DNA of 42,630 nucleotides from Metapseudomonas otitidis (GTDB lineage Bacteria; Pseudomonadota; Gammaproteobacteria; Pseudomonadales; Pseudomonadaceae). The DNA is taken from the NCBI RefSeq assembly GCF_900111835.1, contig NZ_FOJP01000029.1, forward strand, positions 1 to 42,630, written 5' to 3'. A program made the position numbers and the translations under genes. Of this stretch, positions 35,680 through 42,630 are shown one piece after another (the stretch's first letter is position 1; every line of letters starts with the position of its first letter). The notes under the pieces are model-generated. The model was given only the letters and a program-made list of their open reading frames with translations. It was not told where the DNA came from and searched no databases.

Positions 35680-36896
35680 TATGCCTGCAACCAGCGCCCC
35701 AGCCCTTGCGAAACCGGCCTCACGCAGGCCAGGTCCACCCTGTCCAGCCCCAGCCAGCTCGCCATCTCCACCAGGCAGCGCCCCAGCTCGGCCAGCGCCG
35801 GTTCCGGCAGGCCGCCGGCCTCCTCATGCACCGCCAGCACCTTCAGGCTGCCGCCCTGCCGGTCAGCACGCAGGTCGACCCGCGCCACCAGGCGATCCCC
35901 CAGCAGGAACGGCAGCACGTAGTAGCCATAGCGCCGGCGATCAGCCGGGGTGTAGAGCTCCAGCCGGTAGTGGAAGCCGAACAGCCGCTCGGTGCGGCTG
36001 CGTTCCCAGATCAGCGAATCGAAGGGCGACAGCAACGCCGCTGCGCGAACCCGGCGGGGGATGACCGGCTCACCGGCGCAATAAGCCGGCTGGGTCCAGC
36101 CGCGTACCTGGGTCGGCAGCAGTTCGCCGGCCTCCACCAGCTCCGCCAGGGCCCGTCGGGCATCGACCACTTCCAGGCGGAAGTAATCACGCAGGTCCTT
36201 CTCCGTCGCCACGCCCAGGGCGCGTGCGGCGTGCAGCAGCAGCGCGCGCATCGCCGCATCGGGCGTCGGCTCCGGGGTGTTCAGCCATTGCGCGGGAATC
36301 ACCCGCTCCGGCAGGTCGTACAGGCGCTCGAAACCGCGCCGGCCGGCCACTGTCACTTCGCCAGCGGCGAACAGCCATTCCAGCGCGTTCTTCTCATCGC
36401 TCCAGTCCCACCAGGGGCCGGCCCGCTCGGTGCGGGTGCTGAGTGCACCGGCTCCGCTTGCGCCGTCCGTGCGGATGGCTTGCAGCACCCGCTGGATCAC
36501 GTCCTGCCGCTCGCGGCCGAAACGCGCCAGCATGGCGTAGATGCCCTGCCCAGCGGCCGAGCGCGCCATGCGCCAGCGCATCAGCGGGTAGAAGGACAGC
36601 GGCAACAGCGACGCCTCGTGCCCCCAGTACTCGAAGAAGCGCCGCTGACGCCCGCCGCTCCAGGCCAGCGCATCCAGCGCCGAGGCGTCGTAGCCGCCGA
36701 GGCGGGAAAAGAACGGCAGGTAATGGGAACGCACCAGGGCGTTCACCGAATCGATCTGCACCACGCCCAGCCGCTCGGCCAGCGACGCCAGGTGCGGGGG
36801 CCGCACCGCGCCACGGGGCGCCCGGGTGAACCCCTGGGCCGCGAGCACCAGGCGCCGTGCCTCGCTCGCGCTCAGCGCCAGCGTCGCTCCACTCAT
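35679..36896 (-). CDS. ycaQ: YcaQ-type DNA glycosylase (winged-helix HTH_42)
   Basis: A 405-residue protein of the AlkZ/YcaQ superfamily, which unhooks interstrand crosslinks and N-alkyl adducts. The family's catalytic Q-hydrophobic-D motif is visible as QID (Gln47-Asp49) in ERLGVVQIDSVNAL. Other conserved stretches are RSHYLPFFSRLG, FEYWGHEASLLPL and the C-terminal SPFDSLIWERSRTERLFGFHYRLELY. Its ATG overlaps the stop of the DUF3291 gene (ATGA), so it is the last gene of the DUF1127-phzF-DUF3291-ycaQ transcription unit. With alkA and ogt it makes three alkylation-damage genes in the window. Confidence 0.9.
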   Translation of the reverse strand: MSGATLALSASEARRLVLAAQGFTRAPRGAVRPPHLASLAERLGVVQIDSVNALVRSHYLPFFSRLGGYDASALDALAWSGGRQRRFFEYWGHEASLLPLSFYPLMRWRMARSAAGQGIYAMLARFGRERQDVIQRVLQAIRTDGASGAGALSTRTERAGPWWDWSDEKNALEWLFAAGEVTVAGRRGFERLYDLPERVIPAQWLNTPEPTPDAAMRALLLHAARALGVATEKDLRDYFRLEVVDARRALAELVEAGELLPTQVRGWTQPAYCAGEPVIPRRVRAAALLSPFDSLIWERSRTERLFGFHYRLELYTPADRRRYGYYVLPFLLGDRLVARVDLRADRQGGSLKVLAVHEEAGGLPEPALAELGRCLVEMASWLGLDRVDLACVRPVSQGLGRWLQA

Positions 36897-37354
36897 GCCA
36901 CGGGGCTCGCGGCAGCCGGCGCAGGGTAGGCGTGACGGAAGGTGAAGGCCTCCGGCCCTGCGCCCTCCTCCTGCAGCCGGGCCAGGCGCCGGGCGGCTTC
37001 GTGCACGTCCGGCCGGTGACCCGCCGGCACCCACCAGAGCACCTGGTGGGCCTCGCCGAGGCGGTCGAACCATTCACCCCGGCGCTTGAGCATCTCGGTG
37101 TGGACGCCCTGGTAGGTGAAGGTCTTCAACGAATCCAGATCCCGCCAGAGCGAGAGGTTCACCACCACGTCATCGCCGAACGGACGCAGCGCGGTGGCAT
37201 CGCCCGACTCGTCCTGCAGCCGCCAGAGGTAGCCGGGGGAAGCTTCCGCGAGGCCGTTGATGCGGGCCAGGTTGGCGACGAAATCCGCCATCACCGGCGA
37301 ATCCAGCGGGGCTTTCATGCGGGCGATGTTCAGTTGTGCCAGGTGATGCGTCAC
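36893..37354 (-). CDS. DUF3291 protein
   Basis: A 153-residue protein of the DUF3291 family, with the typical opening HHLAQLNIARMKAPLDSPVMADFVANLARINGLAEASPGYLWRLQ and a later VNLSLWRDLDSLKTFTYQGVH followed by WW. The fold is a ferredoxin-like alpha/beta barrel seen in small monooxygenase or heme-binding families; function is not established. It starts with GTG at 37354, ten bases after the phzF stop, and overlaps ycaQ by four bases. Confidence 0.85.
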   Translation of the reverse strand: MTHHLAQLNIARMKAPLDSPVMADFVANLARINGLAEASPGYLWRLQDESGDATALRPFGDDVVVNLSLWRDLDSLKTFTYQGVHTEMLKRRGEWFDRLGEAHQVLWWVPAGHRPDVHEAARRLARLQEEGAGPEAFTFRHAYPAPAAASPVA

Positions 37355-37364
37355 GGGCGGGTCC

Positions 37365-38237
37365 TCACAGGTCCAGGGTCAGGGTCTGCATGACCTGGGC
37401 AGCGCCACCAGCCATCAGCCGCAGGATGGCGTCGCGCTCCCGGTCGAACTCAACGGTGATCAGGCTCGGCGACGGCGGCTGCATCAGGTGGCCCTGCTCG
37501 ATGCGCAGCACCGACTGCTTCAGCCCGGCGCGGTCGTGCAGGTAGCAGGCCAGCGGCCCGGCCGCCATGCCGGTAGCCGACTCCTCGGCAATGCCGTAGC
37601 GCGGCGCGAACATCCGCGCCCCGGCGTGCCGGTCCGGCTGGCGGGTCTGCTGCGAGAAGGCGTACACGCCCACCAGGTCCAGCGCTTCGCTGAGCAGCTC
37701 CAGGGCTGGCGTGTCGATGCGGATACCGGCCACGTCGACTTCGCTGCGCAGCGGCACGATCACGAAGCCCAGCCCGGTGCTCACCCGCTCCATCGGGAGG
37801 CCATCGACCAGCTGTGCCGGCACGAGGCCCAGGGCCTGCAGCAGCTGCGCCTGCTGGCCGTTATCCAGCAGTTGGTAACGCGGCGCGGCCTGCTCCATGA
37901 AGACCTGCTCGCGCTCCACGAACACCGAGCGCCGGCCGTCGATGGTCTCCTTCGCCGAAGCACCGGGAGCGACCCGCCCCAGCTCCCTCAGCAACGAGAA
38001 AGTGGCCACCGTGGCGTGGCCGCAATGGGCCACCTGGCGGTTGGGGGTGAAGAACTCCAGCTTGAACGGCGCCACCTCGGAGGCGGAGACGAAGGCCGTC
38101 TCGGACAGACCGACACGGGCCGCGATGGCCTGTTTCTGGGCGGTGCTGAGCGCGTCGGCGTCCAGCACCACGCCGGCCGGGTTGCCGCCCACCGTGCCAT
38201 CGGTGAAGGCGTTGACGATCCTGACTTCTACGTGCAT
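37365..38237 (-). CDS. PhzF-family epimerase/isomerase
   Basis: A 290-residue two-domain DAP-epimerase-fold protein. Conserved stretches are FTDGTVGGNPAGVVLDAD, the catalytic Glu46 in GLSETAFVS, FFTPNRQVAHCGHATVATF and EESATGMAAGPLACYL. PhzF itself isomerises an intermediate of phenazine synthesis, but no other phz genes are here, so this is one of the many stand-alone members of unknown substrate. Start MHVEVRIVNAFTD at 38237. It lies 37 bases after the DUF1127 gene and 10 bases before DUF3291. Confidence 0.92.
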   Translation of the reverse strand: MHVEVRIVNAFTDGTVGGNPAGVVLDADALSTAQKQAIAARVGLSETAFVSASEVAPFKLEFFTPNRQVAHCGHATVATFSLLRELGRVAPGASAKETIDGRRSVFVEREQVFMEQAAPRYQLLDNGQQAQLLQALGLVPAQLVDGLPMERVSTGLGFVIVPLRSEVDVAGIRIDTPALELLSEALDLVGVYAFSQQTRQPDRHAGARMFAPRYGIAEESATGMAAGPLACYLHDRAGLKQSVLRIEQGHLMQPPSPSLITVEFDRERDAILRLMAGGAAQVMQTLTLDL

Positions 38238-38274
38238 GGGGCTTCCTTGTTCGGTGGTCGTGTGCGTCGGTGGG

Positions 38275-38502
38275 TTACTTGGCCAGGGGATCATCCCAGA
38301 AAGGCCGTTCGGATTCGCGCATGACATCGGCGCGGGACAGCCCCAGGTCCTTGAGCATCGCATCGCTGGCCCGGGCCAGGTCGCGGCGCTGCTGGTACAG
38401 CTGGGCCCAGCGCTGGAGGCGAGCCAGCAGCGTACGCCCCGTCATCGACAGGCGCGGTGAGTGCGGCAGCGAAACGGCGACTTGCAGGGTTGGACTTTTC
38501 AT
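38275..38502 (-). CDS. Small DUF1127 protein
   Basis: A 75-residue basic protein. The DUF1127 core is LLARLQRWAQLYQQRRDLARASDAMLKDLGLSRADVMRESERPFW. In other bacteria such small Arg-rich proteins bind RNA and affect phosphate or carbon metabolism. AAGGAGG lies eight bases before the ATG at 38502. It is the first gene of the phzF operon and is divergent from a LysR gene, its probable regulator. Confidence 0.88.
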   Translation of the reverse strand: MKSPTLQVAVSLPHSPRLSMTGRTLLARLQRWAQLYQQRRDLARASDAMLKDLGLSRADVMRESERPFWDDPLAK

Positions 38503-38598
38503 CGCGAGGCCCTCCTTGTGGGTTGGCGCCAGTTTCCGGCTGCAGCTAACATCAATCCAACGAATGTTTCTTATGCATCGCATCTTGGGAATTGATGA

Positions 38599-39450
38599 AT
38601 GAGCTACCCCGCCATCGACACGGAACTGCTGCGTACCTTCGTCGCCATTGCCGACCACGGCGGCTTCACCCGCGCGGCGGAAGCCGTCAACCGCACCCAG
38701 TCGGCGGTGAGCATGCAGATGAAGCGGCTGGAGGAGGACGTGCTGGAGCGCACGGTGTTCGAGCGGGAGGGGCGCAATGTGCGGCTGACGGCCGAAGGGC
38801 AGATCCTGCTCAGCTATGCCCGGCGCATCCTCAAGCTGCATGGCGAGGTGATGACCACCCTGCGCGAGCCGCACATGGTCGGTGCCGTGCGCATCGGCAC
38901 GCCGGATGACTACGTGATGCGCTTCCTGCCCGGCATCCTCTCGCGTTTCGCCCAGGCCTACCCGCTGGTGCAGGTGGAGGTGCATTGCGACTCGTCCTCG
39001 CAGCTCATGCAGCGCCAGGACCTGGACCTGACCATCCTCACCCGCGCGCCGGGCACCGAGATCGGCGAGCTGTTGCGCCAGGAGCGCTTCGTCTGGGCCG
39101 AGGCCGTTGGCCACAGCCCCCACGAGCAGGCGCAGATGCCGCTGGCGATGTTCAACACCGACTGCTTCTGCCGGGCCTGGGCCTGCAACGCCCTGGACAC
39201 CCTGGGCCGGGCCTACCGCGTGGCGTACACCAGCCCCAGCCTGTCGGCGATCATGGCCGTGGTCAGCGCCGGCCTGGCGGTCACGGCCCAGCTGCAGAGC
39301 CTGATCACCGCCGACATGCGCATCCTCGGCGAAGCGGAAGGCCTGCCCCTGCTGCCCAGCTGCAGCATCGTGCTGATGCGCAACCCCCGCAGCACCTCGC
39401 CGGTGACCGATACGCTGGCCGAACACATCATCGAGGGGTTCCGCCTGTAG
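38599..39450 (+). CDS. LysR-type regulator (LrhA-like)
   Basis: A 283-residue LysR protein. The HTH reads LLRTFVAIADHGGFTRAAEAVNRTQSAVSMQMKRLEE, of the LrhA/HexA subtype, with the effector domain from about residue 95. It is divergent from the DUF1127-phzF-DUF3291-ycaQ operon across 96 bases, the usual LysR-target arrangement. Candidate half sites ATCAAT (38551-38556) and ATTGAT (38591-38596) are in that gap. Its stop codon TAG lies within the 8-bp target duplication of the mobile element that follows. Confidence 0.92.
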   Translation: MSYPAIDTELLRTFVAIADHGGFTRAAEAVNRTQSAVSMQMKRLEEDVLERTVFEREGRNVRLTAEGQILLSYARRILKLHGEVMTTLREPHMVGAVRIGTPDDYVMRFLPGILSRFAQAYPLVQVEVHCDSSSQLMQRQDLDLTILTRAPGTEIGELLRQERFVWAEAVGHSPHEQAQMPLAMFNTDCFCRAWACNALDTLGRAYRVAYTSPSLSAIMAVVSAGLAVTAQLQSLITADMRILGEAEGLPLLPSCSIVLMRNPRSTSPVTDTLAEHIIEGFRL

Positions 39451-39611
39451 GGCACCTCTAAAAACTGCCTGCGTTGTCATCGCTGCGTTAAAAACAGGCT
39501 CGTGCGCGAGTCCGATCAAAATGCTCATTTACCGCGCGTAAACTGCGCTTTTTCGCCTGTTTTTGCCTTGCGCTGACTGCCTCGCCTACGTTTTTAGAGA
39601 CGCCCTGTAGG
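39444..39611. mobile_element. MITE-like element with target-site duplication
   Basis: The element spans 39452-39603 (152 bp). Its ends are 14-base terminal inverted repeats with two mismatches: GCACCTCTAAAAAC and, from the right end, GCGTCTCTAAAAAC. Both ends are flanked by the 8-base direct repeat CCTGTAGG (39444-39451 and 39604-39611). Inside, AAAAACAGGC and GCCTGTTTTT form a second inverted repeat, so the whole can fold into a long hairpin. It has no ORF of its own and AT-richer sequence than its surroundings. The element lies between the convergent lysR and tauE stop codons, and the left duplication contains the lysR stop. Non-autonomous; a helper transposase must be elsewhere. Confidence 0.8.
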
Positions 39612-39616
39612 CCCGA

Positions 39617-40369
39617 TCACTTGATCACCAGCAACACGGCACACACCAGCAGGAACACGCAGAACGCCGTGCGCAGCACCCGCTCGGGCAGGGCATGGGC
39701 CAGGCGCACGCCCCAGCTGATGCTGAGCAGGCCGCCCAGAGCCAGGGGCACGCCCATGGCCCAGTCGACGTGGTGATTGAGGCCGTAGGTGAGCAGGGTC
39801 ACGGCGGTGCTCGGCGCCGCCAGGGTCAGCGACAGGCCCTGGGCCACCACCTGGGTGGTGCCGAACACGCTGGTCAGCACCGGCGTGGCGATCACCGCGC
39901 CGCCCACGCCGAACATCCCGCCCATGGCACCCGCCACGCCGCCCAGCACGCCGAGCCACGGCCAGGGGTGGCGCAGCTCGGCGCTGGGCGTGGCCTTGGC
40001 CATGAACATGCGGGCGAAGTTGTAGGCCGTCAGGGCCAGCAGGAACACCACGAACGCCAGGCGCATGCTGTGGGCGTCCAGCTGCACCGCCACCAGCGAG
40101 GCCAGCCAGGCGAAACCGACGCTGGAGGCCGCCAGCAGCAGTGCGTGGCGCGGGTCGATGCGGTTGCGCTGGTGGTAGCGCCACAGCGCCAGCAGCACGT
40201 TGGGCACCACCATCACCAGCGCCGTACCCTGGGCCAGTTGCTGGTCCAGGCCGAACAGCACCCCCAGCGCGGGGATGGCGATCAGCCCACCGCCGATGCC
40301 GAACACACCGCCCACCGTACCCAGGCAGGCCCCCAGCGCCACATACATCGCAATCGACAACAGATCCAT
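39617..40369 (-). CDS. TauE/SafE-family sulfite exporter-like permease
   Basis: A 250-residue membrane protein with seven or eight helices. The duplicated family motif appears as GTVGGVFGIGGGLIAIPAL and GGVAGAMGGMFGVGGAVIATPVL. Members move sulfite, sulfoacetate or other organosulfur or organic anions. Start MDLLSIAMYVALG at 40369 with GGGAGGC just upstream. It is divergent from a LysR gene (102-base gap), its likely regulator, and on the far side abuts the MITE. Confidence 0.92.
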   Translation of the reverse strand: MDLLSIAMYVALGACLGTVGGVFGIGGGLIAIPALGVLFGLDQQLAQGTALVMVVPNVLLALWRYHQRNRIDPRHALLLAASSVGFAWLASLVAVQLDAHSMRLAFVVFLLALTAYNFARMFMAKATPSAELRHPWPWLGVLGGVAGAMGGMFGVGGAVIATPVLTSVFGTTQVVAQGLSLTLAAPSTAVTLLTYGLNHHVDWAMGVPLALGGLLSISWGVRLAHALPERVLRTAFCVFLLVCAVLLVIK

Positions 40370-40471
40370 GGAGCCTCCCATCCGAATTGGCGCGCATGCT
40401 ACGCAGCCCTGGCTGGTGGGGAAACGCACAGCGGCGCACAATGGCTTTGCGCAATTCGCACAGGCAACCCC

Positions 40472-41428
40472 ATGTACCCCGACGCCCTCACCGAACAGCT
40501 GGCGCTGTTCCTCGATGTACTCGACGCCGGCAGCTTCTCCGCCGCCTCGCGCCGCCACCCCCTGACGCCCTCGGCCGTGGCCCGCCGCATCGACGGGCTG
40601 GAGAAGGCCCTGGGCAGCACCCTGTTCATCCGCAGCACCCACGCGGTGCGCGCCACGCCCGCCGGCCTGGCCTTTGCCGAACGGGCAAAGCGCATCCTCG
40701 CCGAGCTGCGCCTGGCCCGGGCCGAGGCCGTGTCCCTGAGCAGCGCCCCGGAAGGCCTGATCCGCATCGACGCCCCCGCCCCGTTCGGCCGCCGCCACCT
40801 GGCCCCGGCCATCGCCGAGTTCCTGGTCACCTACCCCGGACTGGACGTGCAGCTGCGCCTGATCGACAGCTTCGTCGACATGCACGGCACCCACCTGGGT
40901 GAGGTCGACCTGATATTGCGCATCGGCCCGCTGGCCGACACCCGCCTGGTGGCCACCCCGCTGGCGCCCATGGTGCGCATCCTCTGCGCCAGCCCGGAGT
41001 ACCTGAAGCGGCGCGGCGTGCCCCGCAGCGTTCGTGAACTGGAAGAACACGAAGGCCTCGACTGGGACGCCCTGGCACCGCCCTACGCCTGGCGCTTCGA
41101 GCTGGACGGCCGGCTGCAGATCGTCCGTCCCAAGCGCATGCGGATGACCGCCAACAATGCCGAGACCCTGCTGTTCGCCGCCGTGGCCGGGCTCGGCGTG
41201 GCCCACCTGCCCACCTGGCTGATCAGCGACTACCTGGTGCGCGGCGAACTGGTGCCGCTGTTCTGCGACGACGGCCTGCCGCCGCCGGAGCCCAGCGGCA
41301 TCTACGCGTTACGTCTGGAAGGGGAAGCCAGCTCGCGGAGCCGGCTGTTGCTGGAGTTCCTCAAGGACCGTTTCGGTCCGGAACCGCCCTGGGACCTGGC
41401 CCTGCGGGGCGGCCTCGGTCGCGGCTGA
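40472..41428 (+). CDS. LysR-type regulator
   Basis: A 318-residue LysR protein of the CrgA/DsdC-like group. The HTH is ALFLDVLDAGSFSAASRRHPLTPSAVARRIDGLEKALG. The effector domain has DAPAPFGRRHLAPAIAEFLVTYPGLDVQLRLIDSF and DLILRIGPLADTRLV. It is divergent from tauE. In the gap lie TTGCGCAA (40447-40454) and a TAGCATGCGCGCC sequence on the minus strand (40401-40389) that may be the tauE -10 region. It ends one base from the convergent RDD gene. Confidence 0.92.
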   Translation: MYPDALTEQLALFLDVLDAGSFSAASRRHPLTPSAVARRIDGLEKALGSTLFIRSTHAVRATPAGLAFAERAKRILAELRLARAEAVSLSSAPEGLIRIDAPAPFGRRHLAPAIAEFLVTYPGLDVQLRLIDSFVDMHGTHLGEVDLILRIGPLADTRLVATPLAPMVRILCASPEYLKRRGVPRSVRELEEHEGLDWDALAPPYAWRFELDGRLQIVRPKRMRMTANNAETLLFAAVAGLGVAHLPTWLISDYLVRGELVPLFCDDGLPPPEPSGIYALRLEGEASSRSRLLLEFLKDRFGPEPPWDLALRGGLGRG

Positions 41429-41429
41429 C

Positions 41430-41942
41430 TCAGGCCGGCAACTGGACCACGCGGGTGCCGGCGGTCAGGTCATGCAGGCAGCGGCGGTCGCCGCGGAAGA
41501 TGAACAGGTAGTTCACCAGCAGCACCAACCCACCCAGCAGCGGGATGTAGGCCACCAGGCCCCAGAGCAGGTAGCGCTTGAGGTACATCGGGATCCACTC
41601 CGGCTTGTGGCCGTCCTGGTCGACGATGGCGATCTTCAGCAGGCGCTTGCCCACGGTCTGGCCGTAGCGACTGAGGAACACCCCGTTGACCGCGAGGAAG
41701 GCAGCGATCCCCAGCACGGCGCCCAGTACCCTTCGACCAAAGCCGGGCGGTATGCCTGTCGTAATGCTGTTGTAGATATGAAGCATGAAGATGATGGGCA
41801 GGCACGCGAGAGCGAGAACAACGAAGTCGATAACAGCAGCGCCCAGGCGGGTGCCACGGGGCGCCAGCGGCAGCCCGCCGACGGTTTCCTGGGTGAGCGG
41901 AGCCTGGGGTGCCTGGTAGGGATTGTTCTGCGGGTAGGTCAT
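41430..41942 (-). CDS. RDD-family membrane protein
   Basis: A 170-residue protein. After a Pro/Gln-rich cytosolic start (MTYPQNNPYQAPQAPLTQE) come the RDD landmarks: PRGTRLGAAVIDFVVLALACLPIIFM (Arg and Asp), then LAVNGVFLSRYGQTVGKRLLKIAIVDQDG, then a final hydrophobic segment LVAYIPLLGGLVLLVNYLFIF. Three to four transmembrane helices are predicted. RDD proteins include Na+/H+ or Na+/Li+ antiporters in halophiles; most are of unknown role. AAGGAG precedes the ATG at 41942. It is divergent from ohrR. Confidence 0.9.
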   Translation of the reverse strand: MTYPQNNPYQAPQAPLTQETVGGLPLAPRGTRLGAAVIDFVVLALACLPIIFMLHIYNSITTGIPPGFGRRVLGAVLGIAAFLAVNGVFLSRYGQTVGKRLLKIAIVDQDGHKPEWIPMYLKRYLLWGLVAYIPLLGGLVLLVNYLFIFRGDRRCLHDLTAGTRVVQLPA

Positions 41943-42076
41943 CTCGCACTCCTTGGCGAACGTGGGAAAGCGCCAAGTGTGGCTGCTTCCCGCCGGACTG
42001 AAAACCGCCCGCACGCTGTTTTGCCCGCGAAAGGCTTGTGCGCTAAATTGCGCCCTTGCCCAAACCGGAGGTGGCC

Positions 42077-42529
42077 ATGAGCGAACCCATCGAGCCCTGC
42101 GAAGCCCTCAAGCTGGATAACCAGCTGTGTTTCGCCCTGTATTCCACCTCGCTGCTGATGACCAAGGTCTACAAGCCCCTGCTGCAGGAGCTGGGCCTCA
42201 CCTACCCGCAGTACCTGGCCATGCTGGTGCTCTGGGAGGGCGATGGCATCACCGTCGGCGAAATCAGCGCCCGCCTGCTCACCGACCCCGGCTCCCTCAC
42301 CCCGCTGCTCAAGCGCCTTGAGGCCGAAGGCCTGATCACCCGCACCCGCAGCAGCGCCGACGAGCGCGTGGTCGAACTGCGCCTGACCGACAAGGGCCGC
42401 GCCCTGCACCGTGAGGCCCAGCGCATCCCCGGCTGCATCCTCGCTGCCAGCGAGATGACCCTGGGCGACCTCGGCACATTGAAGGAGGAGCTCGTCGCCC
42501 TGCGCCAGAACCTGCAGAAGGCGCTCTGA
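42077..42529 (+). CDS. ohrR: MarR-family organic-peroxide regulator OhrR
   Basis: A 150-residue thiol-sensing MarR protein. The peroxidatic cysteine is Cys18 in LKLDNQLCFALYS and a partner cysteine is Cys120; GLTYPQYLAMLVLWE and SLTPLLKRLEAEGLI match OhrR. By family knowledge it represses the peroxidase gene ohr until oxidised by organic hydroperoxides. No ohr gene is visible on the window's side, so it may follow beyond the right edge. It shares about the same core as ospR at 5598, a paralogue. Start MSEPIEPCEAL at 42077 with GGAGG upstream. Confidence 0.93.
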   Translation: MSEPIEPCEALKLDNQLCFALYSTSLLMTKVYKPLLQELGLTYPQYLAMLVLWEGDGITVGEISARLLTDPGSLTPLLKRLEAEGLITRTRSSADERVVELRLTDKGRALHREAQRIPGCILAASEMTLGDLGTLKEELVALRQNLQKAL

Positions 42530-42540
42530 GCGAAACGGCA

Positions 42541-42630
42541 TGTCTAGTCCTGAAATAGGTTTACACCTTTCAGGCCAAGCGCCAGACCTCAAAACGCCCG
42601 ATGCACCGCATCGGGCGTTTTGTATTTCAG
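42541..42630. repeat. Inverted-repeat structure at the window edge, possible mobile-element end
   Basis: Just 11 bases after ohrR there is CCTGAAA (42549-42555) facing TTTCAGG (42568-42574), with an inner GGT/ACC, giving a hairpin. It is followed by the stem AAAACGCCCGATGC / GCATCGGGCGTTTT (42591-42621, loop ACC), a good intrinsic terminator for ohrR. CTGAAATA (42550-42557) is repeated in inverted form as TATTTCAG at the last eight bases. The structure continues beyond the edge; it could be a MITE or IS end, or simply two stacked terminator hairpins. Confidence 0.5.
42591..42621 (+). terminator. Intrinsic terminator after ohrR
   Basis: A 14-bp perfect stem including A-run and T-run, loop ACC, 62 bases after the ohrR stop codon. 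It terminates on the plus strand and, by symmetry, also on the minus strand. Confidence 0.85.

Noticed and set aside
37365-38237. Phenazine biosynthesis locus suggested by the PhzF homologue
   Set aside because: No phzA-E or phzG neighbours occur; stand-alone PhzF-fold proteins are common.
39695-40471. Long plus-strand frame before the second LysR gene
   Set aside because: It is antisense to tauE, and the LysR HTH begins normally at 40472.

Overview
The window is GC-rich gamma-proteobacterial chromosome, almost certainly Pseudomonas (or a close relative in Pseudomonadaceae). Gene content and order recall two core segments of P. aeruginosa PAO1: the sagS-ospR-gpx-msrB-aminotransferase-htpX-tpm block (around PA2820-PA2832 from memory) and the speE-alkA-mtnC-mtnD-mtnB-MFS-aroC-hypothetical-prmB-smr-folE block (around PA1674-PA1687 from memory). 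In PAO1 these lie far apart; here only a DOPA-dioxygenase-type gene separates them. No transposase, phage gene, CRISPR array or plasmid function was seen.

Layout. 1-11.4 kb: tRNA-Glu with a strong promoter, a membrane-anchored hypothetical, a GST, a free-methionine-sulfoxide reductase coupled to a DUF815 ATPase, the SagS-like hybrid kinase, the thiol-peroxide pair gpx-ospR with a candidate operator, msrB, an alaA-SDR-hypothetical run, htpX and tpm. 11.4-16.7 kb: DOPA-dioxygenase-like gene, speE, the alkylation-repair pair alkA-ogt, a small operon of two PLDc_N-type membrane peptides and an exported histidine-phosphatase-like protein lacking its usual nucleophile, and an EEP hydrolase. 16.7-21 kb: a tightly overlapped operon aroC-MFS-mtnB followed by mtnD and mtnC (methionine salvage). 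21-28.2 kb: exported alpha/beta hydrolase, tail-anchored hypothetical, prmB, a 35-residue membrane peptide, an isochorismatase-fold hydrolase with Ser at the Cys position, smrA, a soluble PAS-PAS-MCP receptor of BdlA architecture, and folE after a structured leader.

28.2-42.6 kb is more accessory in character: a GFA/GST/aminotransferase group divergent from a MarR gene with a striking pair of operators, LysE and BenE transporters, SDR and MDR oxidoreductases, a DUF1127-phzF-DUF3291-ycaQ operon divergent from a LysR gene, a 152-bp MITE-like element with an 8-bp target duplication, a TauE-LysR divergent pair, an RDD protein and an OhrR-type regulator. The window ends inside what looks like another inverted-repeat structure.

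Themes. Peroxide and methionine-oxidation defence (fRMsr, MsrB, Gpx, OspR, OhrR, GSTs), alkylation and crosslink repair (AlkA, Ogt, YcaQ), sulfur/polyamine metabolism (SpeE releases MTA, which the MtnB/C/D enzymes help salvage) and surface/biofilm signalling (SagS-like and BdlA-like proteins). I do not see an undescribed multi-gene system. The most interesting items are the dual MarR operator overlapping a start codon, the MITE with its target duplication on a stop codon, and two enzyme-family proteins with altered catalytic residues.
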